Source: Comamonadaceae bacterium
GTDB taxonomy: Bacteria > Pseudomonadota > Gammaproteobacteria > Burkholderiales > Burkholderiaceae_C
Assembly (NCBI GenBank): GCA_947373185.1
Contig: CANBWP010000001.1
Location: forward strand, 124,001 to 188,000
Length of the DNA stretch: 64,000 nucleotides
Direction: 5' to 3'
Shown here: positions 8,248 through 15,869 of the stretch, piece by piece
Position numbering within the stretch: position 1 is the first letter of the stretch
Layout of the letters: every line of letters starts with the position of its first letter
Position numbers and translations under genes: made by a program
The notes under the pieces: generated by a model
Databases searched by the model: none
Told to the model about the DNA's origin: nothing
What the model saw: only the letters and a program-made list of their open reading frames with translations

Positions 8248-8790
8248 ATGAACACTTACCTCAAAACTACTTTGCTTGCCATCAGTGCTGGATTTATTGG
8301 TCTTGGATGCAGTGCGCAAGTGAGATCGCAAGAGCGAATGGATGTGAGGGAACCCATCGTTTTAGAAATTCAATCTTTCTTTAAAACGCCGATTGGCCCT
8401 AAAGGCTTTGAAATGACTGAAGGTGTGATTCGGGCTTCCGGTCAAACAGTACGCTTGTCGGGCTACATGGTTAAAAAGGAAATGCCAACACTTGGCGCCT
8501 TCATGCTGACGCCCAGACCAGTGCAAATGAGTGAACATGCGGATGGCGAAGCAAATGATCTTCCTGCTGCATTTTGCTGGGTCTACTTAGATCCAAAACA
8601 AGCTAATTGGACAGTGCCTCATGTCCCAGGGCTCGTCACGGTGGAGGGGCAGTTCAGTGTGACTCGACGCGAGGATTCTGAGGGAAGTGTTGCATGGTTC
8701 CATCTTCAATTAGCGCCAGATGCCATCCGTGCAGTTCAAGCGGAAGTTCCATTTAATCAACGCGTGAGTCATTCAACTCATTCACATTGA
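8248..8790 (+). CDS. exported protein, DUF3299-like
   Basis: 180 aa with a signal peptide (residues 1 to about 23). The stretch LSGYMV, then LTP, a cysteine in FCWVYLDP, and VPGLVTVEGQF resemble the general layout of DUF3299 proteins, whose function is unknown. A cysteine in GLGCS near residue 21 is not a proper lipobox. It is first in a unit with the alkaline phosphatase (9 nt between genes) behind a Pho box, so it probably serves phosphatase export, maturation or metal supply. That role is inferred from position only. No SD precedes the ATG. Confidence 0.55.
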   Translation: MNTYLKTTLLAISAGFIGLGCSAQVRSQERMDVREPIVLEIQSFFKTPIGPKGFEMTEGVIRASGQTVRLSGYMVKKEMPTLGAFMLTPRPVQMSEHADGEANDLPAAFCWVYLDPKQANWTVPHVPGLVTVEGQFSVTRREDSEGSVAWFHLQLAPDAIRAVQAEVPFNQRVSHSTHSH

Positions 8791-8799
8791 AAGTCAACG

Positions 8800-10836
8800 A
8801 TGTCTTTAGAAAAAATCAAACCCAAGTTTTACATCACATCTTTGGCTGCATTGTCATTACTGGCCAGCCATGCCGTGATGGCTGCGCCAGAAGTATCGCG
8901 ACTGACGCCCCCGAGTGAACTTTTTACAAGTGGTCAAGCGGCTCCCCTCATCGCACGTTTTTTACCAGAACAGCGTTTTGATTTACAAGCAACGATCGTT
9001 CCAGATGCGGCAGACAAAAACATTGCAAAAGCTAAGTTCTATGTCGATGGGGTAGAAATCAAACAAGATGTAGCCATGAAATCTTGCGTCACAGGTTGTT
9101 TGCCCAAAGTAGCTAAACATGCAAGCATCGTCACTCTACGGGCATATTCGAACGCTCAGCCAGGAGTTCATGTCTTTCAGGTAGAAGCGATTCAAAATGA
9201 TGGCCAAGTTACCAAAGCTTCTGGAAATTTTGAAATTGTGCCATGGCAAGTTGGTGGTCGAAAAATTAAAAACATCATCATTATGTTAGGTGATGGCATG
9301 GGTGCAGCCCAAAGAACAGCAGCACGTATCGTCTCGCAAGGTTATGCGCAAGGCAAGGCCAAGTCACCTTTGGCCATGGACACATTTCCAATTTCGGGAC
9401 AAATTAAAACCGCTTCGCTGAATTCACTTGTCACTGATTCCTCGCCAGGTATGTCAGCTTATGTACTCGGCAATAAAAACAACAACAACGAAGAAGGTGT
9501 TTTTCCAGATGACACCCTAGATCCTTTTGACAACCCCCGCATCGAATATTTGAGTGAATATTTAAGCCGTACACAGGGCAAGGCCTTGGGTTTGGTCACT
9601 ACGGCAGATGTATTTGATGCAACGCCTGCCGCCAACGCAGTTCATACTAGCAACCGTGGCGCTGGAACGGGGATCGTTGATCAATATTTGGACGATCGAA
9701 AATTGACAGGTTTGTCCGTCTTGATGGGAGGCGGTCGTAAATGGTTCCTACCCGCTACTGTGCCTGGTTCAGCCAGATCGAATACCCATGATTACGCTTT
9801 CTCTTCAACTGACGGCCACACTGCTGACATTGTTAAAAAGTGGGGCGCTGCACCTGGGCAATTGGACAAAGACAGAGACTTGATTGCAGATTTTCAAACT
9901 GCGGGCTTTAAATATGCATCCGATTTCACCACTCTGTCTGCAATCGATGTCAAAACAACAGACAAATTGTTGGGTCTTTTTGCCTATTCAAACATGAATG
10001 TCGCGCTCGACAAAATTGATGGCAGAAGAAATATCGCTAAAGGTATGAAAGGCCGTGTTGTGGATGATTTTGGTTTTCCAGACCAACCGATGTTGGAGGA
10101 AATGACGTCGAAAGCTTTGGGTGTTCTCAAGAAAAATAAAAAGGGATTTGTTTTGATGGTGGAAGGTGCTTCAATTGACAAGCAAGCCCACAACATGGAT
10201 ACAGAGCGTTGGATTTTGGATACGATTGAATTTGACCGCGCCATCAAAATTGCGCAAGAATTTGCCGAAAAAGATGGCGAAACCTTGGTCATTGTGACCG
10301 CCGATCATGAGTGTTCTGGTGTTGCGCTGATTGGTGGTTCAATGGTCACTGATGCCAAACTTCAAGAACTGGCCAAAGAGGGTGGGGCTTCCAATTTACG
10401 CGATAAAGTCGTTGGTATCTATGAAAAAGCTGGATTTCCAAAGTACACCATCAGTGCTGACGGCTACCCTGCAATCACAGACATTGATTACCGATTGTTA
10501 GTGGGGTATGGCGCAAATTCTGACCGTTACGAAGACTGGCGCGCCAACCCCTTGCCAGTTCAAGATTCGCAACAGCCATTTGCAAAATCGGCACCATTGT
10601 TAGCCTATCCGGTGGATCCCAGTGCGCGTGATATGGATGGGAAATTTTTGGTGACGGGCCAGGTGCCTGGTAACAGTGGTGTGCACACTGCCACTGACAT
10701 TCCAATTTCTGCCATGGGCCCAGGCGCTTGGTCTTTCACAGGCGTTTTAGACAATACCGATGTTTTCTTTCACATGGCCCAAGCCGCAGTCAAAGGCGTG
10801 GTAAAGCCTAATTTCAATCAATCAAGGAAGCGCTAA
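8800..10836 (+). CDS. alkaline phosphatase, large form with N-terminal extension
   Basis: Periplasmic phosphomonoesterase of the PhoA superfamily, 678 aa. After a signal peptide (to about residue 29, VMAA) come some 130 residues of beta-rich, Ig-like sequence. The catalytic domain starts near residue 155 with IIIMLGDGMG (metal Asp) and has the nucleophile in TDSSPGMSAY, VEGASIDKQAH, VTADHE (metal ligands) and a C-terminal HTATDIPISAMGPGA. All core residues are seen. E. coli PhoA is about 470 aa, so this is a long variant. It is transcribed from the Pho box at 8209. The last 23 nt overlap the end of lptF, convergently. Confidence 0.88.
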   Translation: MSLEKIKPKFYITSLAALSLLASHAVMAAPEVSRLTPPSELFTSGQAAPLIARFLPEQRFDLQATIVPDAADKNIAKAKFYVDGVEIKQDVAMKSCVTGCLPKVAKHASIVTLRAYSNAQPGVHVFQVEAIQNDGQVTKASGNFEIVPWQVGGRKIKNIIIMLGDGMGAAQRTAARIVSQGYAQGKAKSPLAMDTFPISGQIKTASLNSLVTDSSPGMSAYVLGNKNNNNEEGVFPDDTLDPFDNPRIEYLSEYLSRTQGKALGLVTTADVFDATPAANAVHTSNRGAGTGIVDQYLDDRKLTGLSVLMGGGRKWFLPATVPGSARSNTHDYAFSSTDGHTADIVKKWGAAPGQLDKDRDLIADFQTAGFKYASDFTTLSAIDVKTTDKLLGLFAYSNMNVALDKIDGRRNIAKGMKGRVVDDFGFPDQPMLEEMTSKALGVLKKNKKGFVLMVEGASIDKQAHNMDTERWILDTIEFDRAIKIAQEFAEKDGETLVIVTADHECSGVALIGGSMVTDAKLQELAKEGGASNLRDKVVGIYEKAGFPKYTISADGYPAITDIDYRLLVGYGANSDRYEDWRANPLPVQDSQQPFAKSAPLLAYPVDPSARDMDGKFLVTGQVPGNSGVHTATDIPISAMGPGAWSFTGVLDNTDVFFHMAQAAVKGVVKPNFNQSRKR

Positions 10837-11935
10837 GATTTGAAACAGAGCGGTGAGAAGGCGAGAGCCTTCTCCATTCAATGTTGAATTCTGTGTGCAA
10901 GTACCAAATCAGCACGATGAGTGAAGCAGAGCCATGTACGGCCAAAAACATGAAGCTAAAACTTAAAGAGCCATCCGCTATCAATCTTTTGCCTATCGTC
11001 AACATGTTGAAATAACCGACGAAGCAAAGTAATGAAATGCCCAATGCGTAACTTTTACCAACACGAGGATTCACACTGGCAAGTTGTAAAGCCAGCAGTG
11101 AAAGGTTAAACGCGGAAACAAATAAACCAATTCGCCAATAAAGTTCACCTCGGTGAATGGGTTCTTGGCTGAAAAGCAATTCGTAGGTACTCACCATCTG
11201 GCTTTGAAAGTCTGAAAGCCTGTGGCTGACTGGATCCATTCTAAATTTTAAATTTTCAAATTCAGTCAGTCGGATTTCGCCGGTCTTATGATTTAGAACG
11301 GATTGTTGACCATGCCTGAGCGCTAAAAATTTGTCTGAAAGAATATATTCAATGACACCAGTTTGTGCTGTCGTCATTGTTTCAACATCACCTTCAGTTT
11401 TTGAAATAAACACACGACTTGCTTCATTCTGGCGTGTTTTATCTTTTTCTATAAAAAAAACCATTTGTTTGGAAGCTGATTCAGAAAATTGACCTGGGGA
11501 AACCCGCTCAATATCGCTTCGCATGTCGAACTTGTCTTTTAAAGATTGAGTTTGTATGTTGCTCCAAGGCCACGCCCATGTGGCAAGCAAGACAATGACC
11601 AATAAGATTGGCCAAGTAAATTTCCAAAGTGGCTTTAGAAAATGAGTAAGACTTAAACCACTAGAAAACCAAATGACCATCTCACTGTCCATGTACATTC
11701 TAGAAAATGTGTAAACAGTAGATACAAATAAACTCAAGGTCAATATTGGCGCCGCATTGCCAACGCCATTCAGACCAATCAGCAGAATCACTTCAGTTGG
11801 ATCTGCTTGGCCTCTCGCTGCAAGTCCCAAAATCCGAATCAACATGATGGTCATCACGATCGTAAATAAGATGACCGTCGTACCGCCAAAATTCCGAAGC
11901 AGTTCCTTTTGAACAGATTTTTGAAATAAATTCAT
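10814..11935 (-). CDS. lptF: LptF-family LPS export permease
   Basis: 373 aa from the ATG at 11935 (an earlier in-frame start at 11983 adds unconserved residues). It has three N-terminal helices, a periplasmic beta-jellyroll containing SPGQFSES, and three C-terminal helices, the LptF/LptG layout. LptF with LptG and LptB2 extracts LPS from the inner membrane. It lies downstream of the epimerase gene with a probable promoter shared through the Pho palindrome; the track back to 11983 overlaps that gene. No lptG or pepA is adjacent, unlike the common order. It may be the only lptF or a paralogue for modified LPS; the window cannot tell. Confidence 0.8.
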   Translation of the reverse strand: MNLFQKSVQKELLRNFGGTTVILFTIVMTIMLIRILGLAARGQADPTEVILLIGLNGVGNAAPILTLSLFVSTVYTFSRMYMDSEMVIWFSSGLSLTHFLKPLWKFTWPILLVIVLLATWAWPWSNIQTQSLKDKFDMRSDIERVSPGQFSESASKQMVFFIEKDKTRQNEASRVFISKTEGDVETMTTAQTGVIEYILSDKFLALRHGQQSVLNHKTGEIRLTEFENLKFRMDPVSHRLSDFQSQMVSTYELLFSQEPIHRGELYWRIGLFVSAFNLSLLALQLASVNPRVGKSYALGISLLCFVGYFNMLTIGKRLIADGSLSFSFMFLAVHGSASLIVLIWYLHTEFNIEWRRLSPSHRSVSNLSASLID

Positions 11936-11961
11936 GGAGAGGCAAGCATTTCGCTGTATTT

Positions 11962-12972
11962 TTATGAATTCGAAGGCTGCCATTGTTCAAGCCAGTTCGT
12001 CATTTCCCTTAAGCCAACTTTGAGTGAGGTGTTGGGCCATTGCCCAATCCATTTCACCAATTTTTCATCACTTGCACATGTCAGCGGTACATCTGAAATT
12101 TGCATGGGGGCGAACTGGACAATGGGGTCTATTTTTAGACACTCAGATAGTTCGTTGACAAAATCAGTCACTTGCACCGGGTTTGAATGTCCGATGTTGA
12201 CAACTTCTGATTTGTTTTTTCCGATTTCAAGTTCAATCAATTTTGAAATCGCGTAAACAGTGTCATCCACATAAGTGAAATCCCTTTTCAGTAAACCATT
12301 CCCAAATAACTGAAGAGGTTGACGAAGTTTTATTTTTTGAGCGAACAATATTGGCGCCATGTCCAGTCTTCCCCATGGACCGTAGACGGTAAAGAATCGA
12401 AGTCCAAGTGATGGGGTTTTGTATTGCGCATGGTAGGCTAAAGCCATTGCCTCATTGGCCATCTTTGTGGCCGCATAAAACGATTCAGGTTTATCTGTTC
12501 GATCGGTTTCCTTGAAGGGGGCCTCACTTCGTGCGCCATAGACGCTCGAAGAACTGGCATACAAGAATTCTGCGATGCCAAATTCTTTGCATGCATCCAG
12601 CACGTTTGCGAACCCCACTAAATTTGAATTCACAAAGTCCATGGGGGCTTGCACAGAGTGTCTGACGCCTGCCTGCGCAGCCAAGTGAACAACAACATCT
12701 GGTTGATTGCGTTTGAACAACTGTTGGACCAGGCTGCGATCTGAAAGGTCGCAAACTTGGTATTCAATCAATTGATTTTTTAATAAATTCGCCAATCGAT
12801 CTTGCCGTAAACGTTGCAATTTCAGATGATTCGTATCGCCTACGTCAAAAAAATGGTTGCGAAAGTTAAATTTGTCGCAAGCAATCACCTCAAAGTTCAT
12901 GCTGTGCAATTTGCAAGCGAGGTGGGAACCTATAAAGCCAGCTGCACCCGTAATTAAAACTTTGCGTTTCAT
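11962..12972 (-). CDS. UDP-glucuronate 4-epimerase (NAD-dependent, SDR)
   Basis: 336 aa short-chain dehydrogenase-type epimerase. It has the N-terminal NAD site GAAGFIGSHLA, the catalytic SSSSVYG serine region and YAATK (Tyr/Lys). Sequences HLAAQAGVRHS and LRFFTVYGPWGRLDMA are typical of UDP-glucuronate epimerases, which make UDP-galacturonate. The substrate comes from Ugd. Its promoter is the minus-strand reading of the palindromic Pho box (12990-13012). The -10 TAAATT (12984-12979) puts the transcript start at the ATG itself. It is followed by lptF. Confidence 0.85.
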   Translation of the reverse strand: MKRKVLITGAAGFIGSHLACKLHSMNFEVIACDKFNFRNHFFDVGDTNHLKLQRLRQDRLANLLKNQLIEYQVCDLSDRSLVQQLFKRNQPDVVVHLAAQAGVRHSVQAPMDFVNSNLVGFANVLDACKEFGIAEFLYASSSSVYGARSEAPFKETDRTDKPESFYAATKMANEAMALAYHAQYKTPSLGLRFFTVYGPWGRLDMAPILFAQKIKLRQPLQLFGNGLLKRDFTYVDDTVYAISKLIELEIGKNKSEVVNIGHSNPVQVTDFVNELSECLKIDPIVQFAPMQISDVPLTCASDEKLVKWIGQWPNTSLKVGLREMTNWLEQWQPSNS

Positions 12973-12989
12973 TCACAAAATTTAATTGA

Positions 12990-13012
12990 GTTTCATGACA
13001 CTGTCATGAAAC
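12990..13012. promoter_or_regulatory. palindromic Pho box driving two divergent operons
   Basis: A perfect 23-bp palindrome with arms GTTTCATGACA and its complement around one C. Either strand reads as two half-sites 11 bp apart: GTTTCAT plus CTGTCAT on plus, GTTTCAT plus GTGTCAT on minus. On both strands a -10-like hexamer follows after exactly 10 nt: TGAAAT (13018-13023) toward the PAP2 operon and TAAATT (12984-12979) toward the epimerase. Confidence 0.75.
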
Positions 13013-13040
13013 TTGGTTGAAATAAAAATGTCTCAAAAGT

Positions 13041-13877
13041 ATGTCTTCACCCTGGAAATTTGCTTTGAATACGTCACATATGCAATCCAACGAAGGTAAG
13101 CACCTGATGCTTTATGCCATCTATGGGTGCAGCATATTCCTCAGTTTCAGCCTGATTTTGTTGAGTTCAGGCTTGAATCAAGTGTGGATGTCAGCTATTC
13201 ATTCGAACCCGTATATGCCCGAGTGGATCTGGGCAATCCTCAATCTCGGTGGCGACGCATGGGTAGTTTTACTGATACTTTTATGCTTAGAAGCTAAACC
13301 CAGCTTCAATACTTCATGGTCTCTTAAAACCTGGATTTTGGGTGCATTCGCAGTTCAACTGATCAAACAAGTTTTGCCAATGCCGAGACCTGCAAACGTG
13401 ATTGGATTAGAGCATTTAACCTTGATTGACCATCCGCCTTTAATGAGCGGCTCCATGCCCTCTGGTCACGCTTTGGCTGCGATGTCTTGCGGATTGATTG
13501 TGTGTGCGGTGTTGAAAAAGCGCTGTGCAAGTCCTATCTGGCTTGCATTTGTACTTTTCATAGCGATTTTGGTCGCTTGGTCTCGCGTTGCAGTTGGTGC
13601 CCATTGGCCTGCTGATGTGATAGCAGGGATAGGGCTTTCAATATTGATTGTGTGTCTTGCTTATGTTTGGGATGTTCGTGGTCCTTGGCATGTTTGGTTG
13701 GAAAAGCCCGTGGGTGGGACTTTTCTGATCATTCTGCATATCTTCATTGCATGGCATTTGACAGTCCCTCAATCTGATTTTGCATTGATTCAATTCGTGC
13801 AATTGAATCTGGCCTTGATCTCCTTGATGAAAGCCCTGGACCTGATCAGGCGAAATTTTTTTGTGCACTTGCAATGA
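13041..13877 (+). CDS. PAP2-superfamily membrane phosphatase (first of two)
   Basis: 278 aa with about six hydrophobic helices. The three PAP2 active-site motifs are intact: KQVLPMPRP (KX6RP), PSGH, and SRVAVGAHWPAD (SRX5HX3D). Such enzymes remove phosphate from membrane lipids, for example lipid A (LpxE, LpxF), phosphatidylglycerophosphate or undecaprenyl pyrophosphate. First gene of a five-gene Pho-box operon. The ATG at 13041 has no SD; the in-frame ATG at 13107 has GAAGG seven nt upstream and would give a more typical N-terminus, so the start is uncertain. Lipid A as substrate is an inference from the neighbouring sugar-transfer genes. Confidence 0.8.
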   Translation: MSSPWKFALNTSHMQSNEGKHLMLYAIYGCSIFLSFSLILLSSGLNQVWMSAIHSNPYMPEWIWAILNLGGDAWVVLLILLCLEAKPSFNTSWSLKTWILGAFAVQLIKQVLPMPRPANVIGLEHLTLIDHPPLMSGSMPSGHALAAMSCGLIVCAVLKKRCASPIWLAFVLFIAILVAWSRVAVGAHWPADVIAGIGLSILIVCLAYVWDVRGPWHVWLEKPVGGTFLIILHIFIAWHLTVPQSDFALIQFVQLNLALISLMKALDLIRRNFFVHLQ

Positions 13878-14845
13878 ATGGCCCTGAATTTATGACGCAC
13901 CTCCCCATTGAGAAAAATCTAGATCCACATATTCGACTTCGAAAGTGGTTCTATCGAATTACTTTTTGGGCACTTGCATTGTCGCTTTTAATGGCCCTTC
14001 TGCGAAAGACAGATTGGCATGCCACGCTATCAATTCTTTTGGGGATGCCTGTGCAAGTCATTGTGTTCTGTGCAGCAGGTTGGTACGCCAGCTTCTTGTT
14101 CAGGGCACTTCGGTTTCAAACTGAGTGGCAATATAGCGGTCGTATTGCGTTTTTTGATGCTTTGAAGGTGACATTTATCCACAATGCGGCCGTCGTTTTG
14201 GTGCCATTTCGGGTGGGTGAATTCGGGTACCCCATGTTGGTTCGTCGTTTATTGCCAGTGACTTGGCAGCAATGTATTCGCAGTTTGCTTTGGCTTCGAT
14301 TACAGGACGGCACCGTGCTGCTGAGCATTTCCTTTTTGCTCGTACCAATTGGTGATAACTACATCAAGTTAGGTGCGCTTGCCTTTGCGGCCTTATTGAT
14401 TGCATTGACTCGTCAGCATTGGTTGAAATTATTACGTTCGCGTCATTTTATGGTTCAACAAATGCGAGCTTTTTTACACCAACGCTCAGATTGGCGAGGC
14501 TGGGTCTTATCGGTTGCAAATTGGTTAGTCAAACTCTGCGTGGTTTCCGTGATGTTGCAACAATTTATGAATGTCACGCAGATCCAAGCTGTTCGTGGTG
14601 CATTGACGGGAGAACTGTCTGCCTTGCTTCCCTTAACTGGCCCTGCAGGATTGGGTACCTATGAGCTGGGCGTTTGGAGTGGCCTTGGGTTGTCTTGGTC
14701 TGAAATGCAGCTTTTGGTTTCAAGTGTTCTTTTCACGCATCTGTTTTTTTTGGCATTGTCGCTGGGTGGTGCCTTGATTGCGTATGCATTCAATGATTCA
14801 TTGTTTGTGGTGAACACTTCTCGTGAGGTTCATGGCCATGGATGA
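13874..14845 (+). CDS. LPG-synthase-TM/UPF0104-family integral membrane protein
   Basis: 323 aa, about eight hydrophobic helices, with RVGEFGYP in the middle and PLTGPAGLGTYELGVW near residue 255, the signature of the YbhN / MprF-flippase-like domain family. Members act with lipid glycosyltransferases or flip lipids; no catalytic domain is fused here. The ATG overlaps the previous stop by 4 nt (ATGA). It precedes a polyprenyl-phosphate glycosyltransferase gene, so it may flip the polyprenyl-phosphate sugar. That is inferred. Confidence 0.72.
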   Translation: MNGPEFMTHLPIEKNLDPHIRLRKWFYRITFWALALSLLMALLRKTDWHATLSILLGMPVQVIVFCAAGWYASFLFRALRFQTEWQYSGRIAFFDALKVTFIHNAAVVLVPFRVGEFGYPMLVRRLLPVTWQQCIRSLLWLRLQDGTVLLSISFLLVPIGDNYIKLGALAFAALLIALTRQHWLKLLRSRHFMVQQMRAFLHQRSDWRGWVLSVANWLVKLCVVSVMLQQFMNVTQIQAVRGALTGELSALLPLTGPAGLGTYELGVWSGLGLSWSEMQLLVSSVLFTHLFFLALSLGGALIAYAFNDSLFVVNTSREVHGHG

Positions 14846-15869
14846 AGGAAATTATATTTTGGAATCGATTGATTCTCGATCGGTCCCACACAGATTGTCG
14901 GTAGTCGTACCGATGTTCAATGAAGAGGAGCTGGCAGCAGACTTGATCAATGCCGTTCACAATGCGCTAGCTAAGTATGCAGATCCGTGGGAGCTGATTG
15001 TTGTAGATGACGGCAGCAGTGATCAGACGTGGACTCATTTGGTGAACAGTGCAAAGCAGACCGGCCCCCACATTCGACCCATCAGATTATTGCGAAATTT
15101 CAAACAGACCGCAGCAATGCAAGCTGGAATTGATGCCGCTAGAGGAGACGTTATTGTGACCATGGACGGTGATTTGCAAAATGATCCCAAAGATATCCCC
15201 GCCATGGTTGCTAAATTGTTAAATGAAGATTTAGACATGGTTGCAGGCTGGCGTCAGAAGCGACAGGATGGGTTTTGGTTTCGTAAGTTGCCTTCGATGT
15301 TGGCCAATCGATTGATACGGAATGTCAGCGGTTTGAACTTCCAAGATTTGGGCTGTAGTCTCAAAGCATTTAGAGCGCCTGTTCTTCGCAAAGTCCGTTT
15401 GTACGGTGAAATGCACCGATTTATTCCCGCGTGGCTTGCCACTGTTACATCACCTCAAAGAATGGCTGAGATGCCGGTGAGTCACTTCCCTCGTACCAAG
15501 GGGCAGTCAAAGTACGGTCTTTCTCGAACTTTCAGGGTGTTGCTGGATCTCCTGTCAATTCACTATTTCTTGCGATTTGGTTCGCGACCAGGCCATTTTT
15601 TTGGGGGCCTTGGGAGTATCGTGACATCAGTTGGGACCTTAATTTTGAGTTACTTAGGCTTTTTAAAGTTGAGTGGTGAGTCCATAGGCAATCGTCCACT
15701 GATGTTTTTAGGCTTTTTTGCGGTGGTCAGTGGTTTGCAATTGCTGACGACAGGGGTACTTGCTGAAATACTCATGCGTACTTATTACGACGCTGGGAAA
15801 TTCAACTCGTATCACACGCTGAATCATCCTTCCGTTGAATCAACTCAGGCTTGGTATGTTGCAAATTGA
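14838..15869 (+). CDS. GT2 polyprenyl-phosphate glycosyltransferase (ArnC/GtrB-like)
   Basis: Transfers a sugar from a nucleotide to a polyprenyl phosphate on the cytoplasmic side. The GT-A domain has VVVPMFNEEE, VVDDGSSDQT and TMDGDLQNDP (DXD-type metal site), and the C-terminus has two membrane helices as in ArnC, GtrB and the rhizobial RgtE. I prefer the ATG at 14838 (343 aa) with GAGG 9 nt upstream; ATG 14832 and GTG 14823 are also in frame and overlap the previous gene. The sugar cannot be read from sequence. With ugd and the epimerase co-regulated, galacturonic or glucuronic acid is a reasonable guess. Confidence 0.83.
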   Translation: MDEGNYILESIDSRSVPHRLSVVVPMFNEEELAADLINAVHNALAKYADPWELIVVDDGSSDQTWTHLVNSAKQTGPHIRPIRLLRNFKQTAAMQAGIDAARGDVIVTMDGDLQNDPKDIPAMVAKLLNEDLDMVAGWRQKRQDGFWFRKLPSMLANRLIRNVSGLNFQDLGCSLKAFRAPVLRKVRLYGEMHRFIPAWLATVTSPQRMAEMPVSHFPRTKGQSKYGLSRTFRVLLDLLSIHYFLRFGSRPGHFFGGLGSIVTSVGTLILSYLGFLKLSGESIGNRPLMFLGFFAVVSGLQLLTTGVLAEILMRTYYDAGKFNSYHTLNHPSVESTQAWYVAN

